Positions 16,585-24,711 of a stretch of DNA of 37,337 nt are shown one piece after another. Source of the stretch: Planctomycetota bacterium (lineage in GTDB: Bacteria; Planctomycetota; UBA11346); the NCBI GenBank assembly GCA_028280785.1, contig JANQLF010000196.1, forward strand, positions 1 through 37,337. The letters are read 5' to 3'. The notes under the pieces are model-generated. The model was not told the DNA's origin. It did no database searches and worked only from the letters and a program-made list of their open reading frames with translations. Every line of letters begins with the position of its first letter. Positions within the stretch are counted from its first letter, which is position 1. The position numbers were made by a program, and so were the translations under genes.

Positions 16585-18431
16585 CAACCTGATCCTCCTG
16601 GTGTAAAGACAACACCGACACTAAATTCACCCGCTGATCCAAACGTCCCAACAGCGAACACAAAATCACCTCCGCCGTGGTCATAATCAAATATTAAATC
16701 AGCACCCGCAGCACCAGCCTGAAATGATTGTCCATCATTAAAATGAATAAGCATCACTTCATCAGTCTCTGTTGGATCAATGGTAATTTCGTAGCTACCG
16801 GCTGCGCCTGTCATCATAAAGAATCGGCGATGCATTAATTTATTATCATTAAAGGTACCGATCGCCTCATAAACATCACTGGTCGTTAAATTATTACCGT
16901 CGATATCTTGTGTTTCAGTAACACCATCGGTTAAGGACGTGTACATCCGATAGCCTTCTGCCGTATTGGCTGTTTCAAATTCGTCCGCAACACTGATATT
17001 CTCATCGGCCGCGATAGCATCAATTGATGCTGCTGATGCAGCCTGCTGTAACTTTAAATGATGTAAAAAAGTTATAATCGAGGTAAAAGCCGGGGTATCT
17101 TTATAGTCGGCAGTAAGCGCGTCATAAACAGCATCAAATCCTAAGCTGATATCATCAGATCCATCATCATTGGAATCCATAATATCATAAAGCACTTCGC
17201 TTATAGATCCTTCAGACCAATAGCCATCCAATCGACGATCCAACGGATCACCAAAGGTAGCACTATCACTCGTTTCGTCTGCTTCTAGATCCACTTCCAC
17301 TAAGACAGACCCTTGATCGGTTCCACCAGTATCGATGTAAGAATTGGTACCTCGAATTATACCACTCAATGCATTGGCAAAGCCCTCGCTCATCGCCACA
17401 CTTGGATCCAAAATGTCGCCATCACTATGCGGACCACCAATACTATCACTGCGACTAAACTGATGTTCAAAATAATGAGACCATTCATGGGCAATGATCG
17501 CACGGTCATATTCATCGGTATCATTATCTTCATCGCCTAAAATAAATAATGCTCTATCAACTGGACTATAAAAAGAAGTTCCTATCTCACCAGCACTGGT
17601 GTCACCTGACACATCCGTATTTAATGGACTCCAATTAATCGTTAATTGCGGAAAAATCGCCGTTGCATCAGCAGCCAATACCATCTGCTCGGCCTCGTAA
17701 ACAACGTCTAATATCGCAAACGGCCCTGCTGCCCGTGTGCCTGTATAATCTGAACCATCCCAACCAGAATCGGCATTAAAATCAACACCCGTTGTATCGG
17801 CCACACCGGTGGTCATATCTAAAAAAATCGAATAGAGCGATTCACTATCAGTATTATCAACGACTATGGTATGCGGATCACCGGGCGTACCCATTGCTGC
17901 TTGCACAATGATGCGAATATCCGTATTTGCTGGTGCACTTAATGAGTAATCACCATTACTATCTAAATTACCTTGACTATAAATTACCGATGTTGACTGA
18001 TCGACTATCTGGATGACAGCCCCACGTATAGGTAAATCTGCAGCGCTCCCATAATCTAAACCGCTCGATGTCGCGGGTATAGATGTAAATGTCACATTGC
18101 CTGATAATATAATTGCCGCCGCAAAGGTAACACGGACTGTTTTATCACCATCCATGCGCACATTATTGGTTAATGTAGTTGCTCCATCGTTCATCGTTCC
18201 TGACCAAGAGCCAACTTGGAAACCGACATCTGGCGTTGCCGTTACCTGCACGATTTGATTACGTGAATAGGGACCAGACTCTACAGCAGTAACGCTACCA
18301 TTTGGACCTGCCTTAAGTGTAAGGACATATGACTTAGAGCCTCCACCCTCAACAACATCTAAACCACTCGGTGAACAAGCAACGCAGAGGAAAACAGCAG
18401 ATAAAAGGAAGAAGCGTTGTAAGCGCAGCAT
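16584..18431 (-). CDS. lipoprotein with Gly-rich repeat domain and zinc metalloprotease-like domain
   Basis: This 615-residue protein begins with a lipoprotein signal (LSAVFLCVACS, Cys19). Residues 33-104 resemble an InlB B-repeat/bacterial adhesin repeat (VTATPDVGFQVGSWSG). After a linker comes a gluzincin-like motif: H315-E-W-S-H319 with downstream E349 in a SEGFANALSG segment, as in several zinc metallopeptidases. The C-terminal ~100 residues look like a beta-sandwich (SYEITIDPTETDEVMLIHF), similar to pre-peptidase C-terminal domains. The protein is therefore probably an outer-surface or periplasmic peptidase. Substrate is unknown. It is coupled to the small lipoprotein downstream, with the ABC gene ending 71 bases upstream of its start. 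Confidence 0.72.
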   Translation of the reverse strand: MLRLQRFFLLSAVFLCVACSPSGLDVVEGGGSKSYVLTLKAGPNGSVTAVESGPYSRNQIVQVTATPDVGFQVGSWSGTMNDGATTLTNNVRMDGDKTVRVTFAAAIILSGNVTFTSIPATSSGLDYGSAADLPIRGAVIQIVDQSTSVIYSQGNLDSNGDYSLSAPANTDIRIIVQAAMGTPGDPHTIVVDNTDSESLYSIFLDMTTGVADTTGVDFNADSGWDGSDYTGTRAAGPFAILDVVYEAEQMVLAADATAIFPQLTINWSPLNTDVSGDTSAGEIGTSFYSPVDRALFILGDEDNDTDEYDRAIIAHEWSHYFEHQFSRSDSIGGPHSDGDILDPSVAMSEGFANALSGIIRGTNSYIDTGGTDQGSVLVEVDLEADETSDSATFGDPLDRRLDGYWSEGSISEVLYDIMDSNDDGSDDISLGFDAVYDALTADYKDTPAFTSIITFLHHLKLQQAASAASIDAIAADENISVADEFETANTAEGYRMYTSLTDGVTETQDIDGNNLTTSDVYEAIGTFNDNKLMHRRFFMMTGAAGSYEITIDPTETDEVMLIHFNDGQSFQAGAAGADLIFDYDHGGGDFVFAVGTFGSAGEFSVGVVFTPGGSG

Positions 18432-18454
18432 AAGTCCAGTCTAAATGATGGGTC

Positions 18455-18490
18455 GTCTATACAAGGAGTACAGACGTTGGAATATCCAAC
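18455..18490. terminator. Tandem hairpins between ABC exporter and metalloprotease genes
   Basis: GTCTATAC/GTACAGAC arms around AAGGA (18455-18475; one G-U pair) are followed at once by GTTGG/CCAAC around AATAT (18476-18490). Both lie in the 71-base gap after the ABC transporter stop. They may mark the end of the AGE-ABC transcript or a processing site. No U-run is present. Confidence 0.35.
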
Positions 18491-18502
18491 CCCCTTACCA
18501 TC

Positions 18503-20338
18503 CTAAACCTCTGCCAGCGCATGAAGTTGCGCATATTGACCATCTTTTGCCAACAATTCGTCATGCGTACCAGATTCAATCAGTTCACCATGTTCCATGA
18601 CCAATATTAAATCAGCGTTGCGAATCGTTGATAAGCGGTGCGCAATCACAATTGCCGTGCGCCCTGCCATTAATCGATCCAAACTTTTTTGAATATGTTG
18701 TTCAGTTTTATTATCGACCGCACTGGTTGCTTCATCTAAAATGACTATTTTCGGATCTTTAATAATCATCCGAGCGATTGCCAAACGCTGACGTTGACCA
18801 CCTGATAACTTAACACCGCGCTCACCAACTAAAGTATCATAGCCTTCTGGTAGATCATCGATGAAATCATGAATGTCGGCCATCTTCGCTGCAGCAATTA
18901 TTTCAGCGCGCGTTGCCGTTGGCCGTGAGTAAGCAATATTTTCAGCAACACTGCCATAAAATAAAAAGGTATCCTGAAAGACCATACCCATGATTTTATG
19001 CAGTGAGTGTTGTTGGATTTTTGCAATATCTTGTCCGTCAATTAAAATACGACCTTTATTCACCTGATAAAAACGCAATAGCAATGAAACGATCGTTGTT
19101 TTACCAGCACCAGTAGAACCAACGAGCGCAACGGTTGAACCAGCCGGAATGTTCACACTTAAATCTTTAATCACCGGAACACCATCATCATAGGCAAAAT
19201 GCACCTGGTCGAATGCAATTGATCCTGATTGCACAGCTAAAGCTTCTGCATCGTCTTGATCCTGTACATCCGGTTCAATATCAAGGAATTGGAAAACACG
19301 CTCAGATGCAGCAAGGCCGCGCTGAATCACATCGTAAAAACCAACCAGCATACCAATCGGACTAAAGAATTTTTCAAATAACGGCAAGAAGGCGATGATT
19401 GCCCCTAGACCAATCGCCGCATGTCCACTGATTACCAACCAGATCCCACCACCAACAATGAGCAACATGGTAACATCCTTAGAACCATATAAAATTTGGT
19501 GGTTTAAACTAAAGACCTCCATCGATTCATGAACGGTGCGTACGTATTTAATATTGGCCCGTGAATATTCTCGATGCGCTGCGTCCTGCTGACCAAATGC
19601 CTTAATCTCACGAATGCCCGATATTTGCTCCTGTACCGACGCACCGATCTCTGCCTGCTGTTCACGCATACGCTTATACATCGGACGCAGTTTTTTGCGG
19701 ATCTGCCAAATTGCAAAAATCACGATCGGCAACGGTGGCAATAAAAATAAAAAGAGAATCGGGCTCATCCCAATCATTAAAATCGGTGCCAAGACAAAAT
19801 GCAATAAACTGTAGAACTGACCAAAGGAGTTTTTCAGCATTTGCTCCATTTGATCAACATCACCAACGATGCGCGACATAATCGAGCCAGTGCGCTCTTT
19901 GTCGAAATACGAAATCGATAATTTATGCAGGTGCATGTGCACTTCTTGCTTCAAGCTTAATATAAAACGCTGGCTGACCCGTGTCCCATAGCGCCACATA
20001 ATTACACCGATGGTGTTAGCGACGAGGATAACGCCCATAATAATCAGTGATGCATAGATAATCCAAGTAATCTGATTATCTGGATTGCTCATGTATTGGG
20101 TGAAATCAATTTCAATAAAATAAAAATTCACCACGCGTGGCTGGGCGATGACATCCAAAATCAGATAAATACCAAATGCTGGCAACAAATTCAAAGTCGC
20201 ATTAAGAAAATACAACAGATAGACCATCAACAATGGTTTGGTATAAACGCGCGCTTTTTGTATATAGCGTTTGAGCAGGACGATATCGCCCTGCTCACGC
20301 TGATGTTTCTTATCTTTGTCTGCTGACTCGCTAGGCAC
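18503..20338 (-). CDS. ABC exporter with fused membrane and ATPase domains (MsbA-like)
   Basis: This 611-residue half-transporter has an N-terminal membrane domain (about six segments, residues 35-330) and a nucleotide-binding domain. Walker A is GSTGAGKTT (407-415), the signature LSGGQRQR (510-517), Walker B VILDEAT (531-537) and the switch His566. MsbA-type exporters move lipids, drugs or oligosaccharide-linked lipids outward across the inner membrane as homodimers. The GTG start at 20338 overlaps the end of the AGE gene by eight bases, so they are co-translated. The association suggests the exported cargo involves a sugar, but the cargo is not identified from sequence. Confidence 0.88.
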   Translation of the reverse strand: MPSESADKDKKHQREQGDIVLLKRYIQKARVYTKPLLMVYLLYFLNATLNLLPAFGIYLILDVIAQPRVVNFYFIEIDFTQYMSNPDNQITWIIYASLIIMGVILVANTIGVIMWRYGTRVSQRFILSLKQEVHMHLHKLSISYFDKERTGSIMSRIVGDVDQMEQMLKNSFGQFYSLLHFVLAPILMIGMSPILFLFLLPPLPIVIFAIWQIRKKLRPMYKRMREQQAEIGASVQEQISGIREIKAFGQQDAAHREYSRANIKYVRTVHESMEVFSLNHQILYGSKDVTMLLIVGGGIWLVISGHAAIGLGAIIAFLPLFEKFFSPIGMLVGFYDVIQRGLAASERVFQFLDIEPDVQDQDDAEALAVQSGSIAFDQVHFAYDDGVPVIKDLSVNIPAGSTVALVGSTGAGKTTIVSLLLRFYQVNKGRILIDGQDIAKIQQHSLHKIMGMVFQDTFLFYGSVAENIAYSRPTATRAEIIAAAKMADIHDFIDDLPEGYDTLVGERGVKLSGGQRQRLAIARMIIKDPKIVILDEATSAVDNKTEQHIQKSLDRLMAGRTAIVIAHRLSTIRNADLILVMEHGELIESGTHDELLAKDGQYAQLHALAEV

Positions 20339-21521
20339 TCAGAAAACCACCCTCACGGTCGAGCAAATCAACACACATACGCAAACTGTGGTAATCACAT
20401 TTCCATCGCCCGCCTTTACGCGCATCAGTTAAAACTCCATTACGGTCGCATTCGTAAAAAACACCCTGGTCTTCATCAACGAAATACGTGAAGTAGGCCT
20501 TTAATAAACGCTGTCCAATGGCTGCGTATTCGCCGCCATAAATATCAGCGGCTAAATTATAAGCTTTGGCAGCTTCTGGTTGTCCCCAAAAATCAACCGG
20601 GCCCGCGGCTTTGCCTTCGGTGTAATAATAATAATTCACAAAGAGCCCGGTATCGGCAATCGCGCGCTGCGCTGCGTGATCCAACAAATCACGCTCGACA
20701 GTTTCAGGCAACGCACAGCCATCAATAACACGGAAAAAGTCTATCCATTCTAAAGCGTGGCCCTGTGAACCATGAGCACCACGGGCATTATACGGATCAG
20801 CAAAACTTTTACGGAAACCATCATAAATCATATGATGCTCTGCTGAGTAAATATATTTCAAAAACAAGGAACGAACGGCATCAATATCCTGTTTATGATC
20901 ACCTAAATCGGCTTCGTGTAAATTAACCAAGGCTTCTAAATAATGCAACATTGTGTTACCAGAACAGCCACCCCACATACCGAAGCGAGTACCTTCAATT
21001 TTACCACCAATCGAACGCACACCATTTTCAGCAATATCAGCAGAGGCACATTCTTTATTAATCAGTTCTAATAAACGTACAGCTTCTTCACCGACATCGC
21101 TGCGACCAGTCGCCTTTTTATATTTGGCAAAAGCAATAACCACGAAGGTGTTGTCATAGGTATCAAGCATTTCACTTGGGCGGTCACCGCGTTCATCACG
21201 ACCTGGATGCTTAAGTTCACCTACAGAAGCATACCATCCAAACTCAGTACTCATTTTTTCATAGATAAACGTGTAGCAGCGCTCAGCGATAGCAGCGTAT
21301 TCATCCAAACCATGCAGCAGTGCTTCACTGAAATTATACAAGAGACGAGCATGAATTAACAAAGGACGTCGGTTACCACGATTATAGGTTTCACCGTTTG
21401 AACGCACCCCATAGTCAAAACCACCAAGCTCATCATTCCAACGTAACGACCAATTTTTAACAATACCTTTAAAATGTTCTTCGACTTGATCGCGCGTTAT
21501 AAGATCGGTATCTGATAGCAT
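20331..21521 (-). CDS. AGE-family sugar epimerase/isomerase (N-acylglucosamine 2-epimerase-like)
   Basis: Members of this alpha/alpha-barrel family interconvert sugars such as N-acetylglucosamine/N-acetylmannosamine, cellobiose epimers or mannose/fructose. The product (396 residues from the ATG at 21521) shows LLIHARLLYNFSEALLHGLD, MLHYLEALVNLHEADLG, GSQGHALEWIDFF and VDFWGQPEAAKAYNLAADIY, the expected aromatic and catalytic-histidine neighbourhoods. A TTG start at 21602 is also open but would add 27 residues lacking family similarity. It is followed immediately by the ABC gene. Exact substrate cannot be read from the sequence. Confidence 0.82.
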   Translation of the reverse strand: MLSDTDLITRDQVEEHFKGIVKNWSLRWNDELGGFDYGVRSNGETYNRGNRRPLLIHARLLYNFSEALLHGLDEYAAIAERCYTFIYEKMSTEFGWYASVGELKHPGRDERGDRPSEMLDTYDNTFVVIAFAKYKKATGRSDVGEEAVRLLELINKECASADIAENGVRSIGGKIEGTRFGMWGGCSGNTMLHYLEALVNLHEADLGDHKQDIDAVRSLFLKYIYSAEHHMIYDGFRKSFADPYNARGAHGSQGHALEWIDFFRVIDGCALPETVERDLLDHAAQRAIADTGLFVNYYYYTEGKAAGPVDFWGQPEAAKAYNLAADIYGGEYAAIGQRLLKAYFTYFVDEDQGVFYECDRNGVLTDARKGGRWKCDYHSLRMCVDLLDREGGFLSA

Positions 21522-21662
21522 AAGTTTAATCCCTTCACAGCTATTGCCTTTCAATTGCGATTCTAACGTCTGGATAGACGCAAAACCATCACAATCAGGC
21601 AAAGCTTGAGAGAGTTTTAAACCATTGGTCGCAAGATAACGTGCAAATTCCTGTCAAAGCCC

Positions 21663-21728
21663 AAGAATATTCTTAAATTTCGGCATTATGCATTGAGAAA
21701 GATTCTCAATTAAGCTTAATTATTAAGC
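21663..21728. promoter_or_regulatory. Cluster of three short palindromes between the Gfo/Idh and AGE genes
   Basis: AAGAATATTCTT (21663-21674), TTGAGAA-AGA-TTCTCAA (21693-21709) and GCTTAAT-T-ATTAAGC (21714-21728, spanning the Gfo/Idh stop codon) lie within 66 bases. The middle one resembles a Fur-box-like core (TGAGAA..TTCTCA). A TTGACA at 21652-21657 (minus strand) lies nearby without a clear -10. They may terminate the oxidoreductase gene or control AGE. Function is inferred. Confidence 0.35.
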
Positions 21729-22823
21729 AGGGGCTAATTGGCCAGCTAATTCATGAACCAGTGTTTCAAAGACACTGGTAATGCCAATCGCATCATCGAG
21801 GTGACCATGCGGCACCGGTTTATTGTTTAATACCGCGCTACAAAATGCCTCTAATTCGTGAAAATAACCAAGCAAAGCAATACCCTTATTATACATTTGA
21901 CCCAGTGAAAATTCTGGTTCCCAAAAGATACTGCTGTTCGTTTCATCACCTTGATAAAAGTCCGGGTTATTACCATATCCTAAAGCAGGATTGCGCAGAA
22001 AATTCACGCGTAAATTATTTTCAACCAGAATGCTGCCTGCATCTCCAATAATGCGCGTTTCTTCCATCCCTTTATTAGCTCCTACGCCAGGACATAAAGC
22101 AATATGCGCTAACTCACCTTTCTGGCCATGACAAATCAAACTACCAGAGCCAAATTCATTACGCTCAAGATGCACACTACGTGGTTCGCCCATAAATAAG
22201 AACAACGCTGACATGGGGTGACAAAGGTGATCAAGGAATCCTACTACGCTGTTGCGTTCGCCATCCAAATAACGTGCGCACTCTTCTGCATCAGGAACGT
22301 GCTGTGGATATTGCATGAGAATTTGTCGTGTTTGCAAATGCTCTAACTGCAAGGCACGGGCTTTTTGATTGGCGGGCATATACATTTTCTTGAATCCGAC
22401 AGCCATCTGTAGATTTTTTTCTTCAGCAATGCGTTTTAATTCTTTTAGTTCAGTTGATGTTGCAGCGGGTGGTTTTTCGATCCACACATGGACGCCAGCC
22501 TCTAAGCATTTTTTTGCTAACACCGGATATAAGGGGCGACCGCGCTCATCATATCCGGTAACGATGCACACCGCATCGAGATCCTCGGCTGCCAACATCA
22601 CTTCCAAATCAGTATACGTATTATCTGCGCCAAATTGCTTGGCGAATGCCTTGGCTTTATCAATGTCGAGATCACAGCAGGCACGCAATTGCACGGGCAA
22701 ATGTTGAAAGCACGGAAACACGTTGCGAAAAGAGTGCGAACCACAGCCAATAAACCCGAGTTTCAGTACTTCATCTTCTATCAGGCGGCCATGCATATTG
22801 AGTCGTTGAGCGTGAATCGGCAT
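21723..22823 (-). CDS. Gfo/Idh/MocA family NAD(P)-dependent oxidoreductase
   Basis: The 366-residue protein has an N-terminal Rossmann fold with KLGFIGCGSHSFRNVFP (GxGxx) near residue 21, the hallmark EKPPA in HVWIEKPPAATSTELKEL, and a C-terminal GFO_IDH_MocA_C-like domain with VVGFLDHLCHPMSALFLFMG. Enzymes of this family oxidise or reduce sugars and inositols. The ATG at 22823 has GGAG five bases upstream. The frame stays open to 22859. It is divergent from the AraC gene, and its neighbours (AGE epimerase and exporter downstream on the same strand) suggest a sugar-processing set. The substrate is unknown. Confidence 0.87.
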   Translation of the reverse strand: MPIHAQRLNMHGRLIEDEVLKLGFIGCGSHSFRNVFPCFQHLPVQLRACCDLDIDKAKAFAKQFGADNTYTDLEVMLAAEDLDAVCIVTGYDERGRPLYPVLAKKCLEAGVHVWIEKPPAATSTELKELKRIAEEKNLQMAVGFKKMYMPANQKARALQLEHLQTRQILMQYPQHVPDAEECARYLDGERNSVVGFLDHLCHPMSALFLFMGEPRSVHLERNEFGSGSLICHGQKGELAHIALCPGVGANKGMEETRIIGDAGSILVENNLRVNFLRNPALGYGNNPDFYQGDETNSSIFWEPEFSLGQMYNKGIALLGYFHELEAFCSAVLNNKPVPHGHLDDAIGITSVFETLVHELAGQLAPA

Positions 22824-22896
22824 GTTTTCTCCATTTGTAGTATATGACAGTTTATACACTATATTTTTGTATTTTGTGACTTATAACTTGGACTAT
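22824..22896. promoter_or_regulatory. Divergent promoter region between oxidoreductase and AraC genes
   Basis: This AT-rich 73-base stretch separates the two divergent starts and includes partial symmetry TAGTATA..TATACACTA (about 22838-22861). AraC-family regulators commonly bind such intergenic regions. No firm -10/-35 pair was assigned. Confidence 0.35.
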
Positions 22897-23691
22897 ATGC
22901 TAGAACGGATCTATATGCCCGAACCAGGACGGCCGCGCGCACCGCATTGCAGCCTCAATCGCTTGGTATTACACCAAGAGATGCCAGCTCATGTGGTCGA
23001 GCGCCCTGGTACTAATGATCATTTCTTTGCTTACTTTCATCAAGCAGGCCAAATCGGCTCACAACTAGGCGTCAATCGTCACCCTGCTCATTCATGGATT
23101 TGCTGGGGCGCAGACGATCGTCATGTTTATGGGCGTGACGACAGCACCTGGCTGCACTCCTGTTTTCACATTACTGGCAGCAAGGTTGAACAATTATTTT
23201 CTAAATTACCACAGAACACCGTTGGCAGCATTGCCAACCCTCCGGCATTTCATGCCTGCCTAGACATGCTCTATCACAACGCTCTCGCTAAAGCTGAGCA
23301 ACAATTAATCCTGAGCAATTTAGAATGTTTGATGCAAATCTGCCTGCAAAAAACCAAAACTAGTTCAGACGATGAAATGATCACTGTCAAAACATTTATC
23401 GATGAGCATTTTAAACAAGCACTCAATCTCGAACTAATCGCCGAACAGTTTCACATGTCTGCTTCTAGTTTACGCGCCCGTTTTAAAAGAGCATTTAAGC
23501 AAAGCGTCATCGATTACTTAATACAACGTCGCCTGCAACACGCTCACTATCTGCTGCACGACCAAGACATGCCCATCGCTGAAATCGCCAAACAAGTTGG
23601 CTACGATGATAGCGCTTATTTCTCGCGTTTAATTAAAAAACAATTTGGCAAAAGTCCTCGCGCCTTGCGCCAAGCGTGGTCAGCGAATTAA
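22897..23691 (+). CDS. AraC-family transcriptional regulator
   Basis: The 264-residue protein has an N-terminal ligand-binding half (LNRLVLHQEMPAHVVERPG) and a C-terminal two-helix-turn-helix module: NLELIAEQFHMSASSLRARF, then PIAEIAKQVGYDDSAYFSRL and KKQFGKSPRALRQ. It is divergent from the Gfo/Idh gene and ends with a four-base overlap against the convergent diiron gene. The start at 22897 is chosen over 22822 because the latter would begin inside the divergent gene. A further ATG at 22915 is also possible. It likely controls the oxidoreductase and perhaps the AGE-ABC pair. Confidence 0.87.
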   Translation: MLERIYMPEPGRPRAPHCSLNRLVLHQEMPAHVVERPGTNDHFFAYFHQAGQIGSQLGVNRHPAHSWICWGADDRHVYGRDDSTWLHSCFHITGSKVEQLFSKLPQNTVGSIANPPAFHACLDMLYHNALAKAEQQLILSNLECLMQICLQKTKTSSDDEMITVKTFIDEHFKQALNLELIAEQFHMSASSLRARFKRAFKQSVIDYLIQRRLQHAHYLLHDQDMPIAEIAKQVGYDDSAYFSRLIKKQFGKSPRALRQAWSAN

Positions 23692-24440
23692 TCGGCGAAA
23701 CCGTATTTTTTGGCCTGACCTTCAACCGCTTTGGCAACTTTTTCAAAGGCCTGAGTCGAATCACAGCCCATCATGCTCATGTAATCTTTAAGATGAATTT
23801 TCATCAGGTTTTCAAACTTCTTCACCAGCTTGCCACCTTGCTTGTAATAACGCCGCTGCTGATCCTTGCTAAAATTAGATGCTTCGCGACCAAAGAATAA
23901 ATTACAAAAACGGTGGTGACGCGCTTCATCGCGCAAGAAACCTTCAAACAATTGTTCTACCAACGGATTATCCGTTGCGGATTTAATATTATTATACAGC
24001 ACACCAGCAATAATATCGCAGATTTGAATACACCATAACCACTGGTCAAAATCACCGCAGCGCATAATCACGTAATTAATACCAAGTGCTGCTTTAAAAT
24101 CGGTTATTGGTTTTGGCTCTTGATCAATTTCTACAAAAATCCGATTCAAACCTTCCCAATGTCGCGCTTCATCCAAGCCCATCGCTTGTAGAACTAATTC
24201 ACTATCATAGTCCTCGGCGTCGCGCACTTTTGGCAGCATGGTAACGCAGGCTTGCATCGCCCCGCGTTCGCTGACCAATAAAGGCGTCAACATGCCAACT
24301 AAACCTTGTTTAAAATCTTCATCCAAGTCTTTAATTGGCGACCAATCTAAATCACCAACTGCCCACTGCTCAGCAGAAGCCTTGGTGTACAGATTATGAA
24401 AATCCTGATCAATATTCTTCTGAAAATATTGAAAAGCCAT
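23688..24440 (-). CDS. ferritin-like diiron protein (putative oxygenase acting on an acyl-ACP)
   Basis: The 250-residue protein is helical with two ExxH-type diiron motifs: MGLDEARHWEGL (E91, H94) and FLRDEARHHRFC (E172, H175), plus E58 in LVSERGAM as a first-helix ligand candidate. This is the pattern of the ferritin/R2/AurF-type superfamily, whose members desaturate, hydroxylate or N-oxygenate substrates. The third-helix ligand is not obvious (D142 or a nearby acid), so binding geometry is uncertain. It overlaps the ACP stop by one base (TAATG), which strongly suggests action on a chain or amino acid carried by that ACP. Product chemistry is inference. Confidence 0.7.
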   Translation of the reverse strand: MAFQYFQKNIDQDFHNLYTKASAEQWAVGDLDWSPIKDLDEDFKQGLVGMLTPLLVSERGAMQACVTMLPKVRDAEDYDSELVLQAMGLDEARHWEGLNRIFVEIDQEPKPITDFKAALGINYVIMRCGDFDQWLWCIQICDIIAGVLYNNIKSATDNPLVEQLFEGFLRDEARHHRFCNLFFGREASNFSKDQQRRYYKQGGKLVKKFENLMKIHLKDYMSMMGCDSTQAFEKVAKAVEGQAKKYGFAD

Positions 24441-24682
24441 TAGGCTTCTTCTGCCTCATTTACCACGCGAATTAAATCAGCAAAGGTTTGCAGGTCAGCT
24501 AATTCATCTTCATCAACTTCGCGACCAGCGCGCTCTTCGAGCAGACCAACAATTTCCAACATGGCCAAGCTATCCAAATTCAATGAATCCAAACGATCAC
24601 CTTCAGATACATCTGGTTGATCTTTCTTGGTGAATTGAGCGTAGACTTCTTTGAAATCTTGTAGCGTAACCGATCCTGCCAT
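24440..24682 (-). CDS. stand-alone acyl carrier protein
   Basis: The 80-residue acidic protein has the phosphopantetheine attachment motif LNLDSLAMLE with Ser38, and helix pattern typical of ACPs (MAGSVTLQDFKEVYAQF, then DELADLQTFADLIRVV). It is distinct from a housekeeping ACP by context, being placed between a fatty acyl-AMP ligase and a diiron protein. The usual role would be to hold an acyl thioester loaded by the ligase. It starts 29 bases after the ligase stop and is coupled to the diiron gene. Confidence 0.88.
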   Translation of the reverse strand: MAGSVTLQDFKEVYAQFTKKDQPDVSEGDRLDSLNLDSLAMLEIVGLLEERAGREVDEDELADLQTFADLIRVVNEAEEA

Positions 24683-24711
24683 GTGGCCTCCCTTGCGAAG
24701 CCCTGTCTTAA

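Noticed and set aside
21522..21602. TTG start for the AGE epimerase
   Set aside because: The added 27 residues have no family match. The ATG at 21521 gives a standard-length protein.
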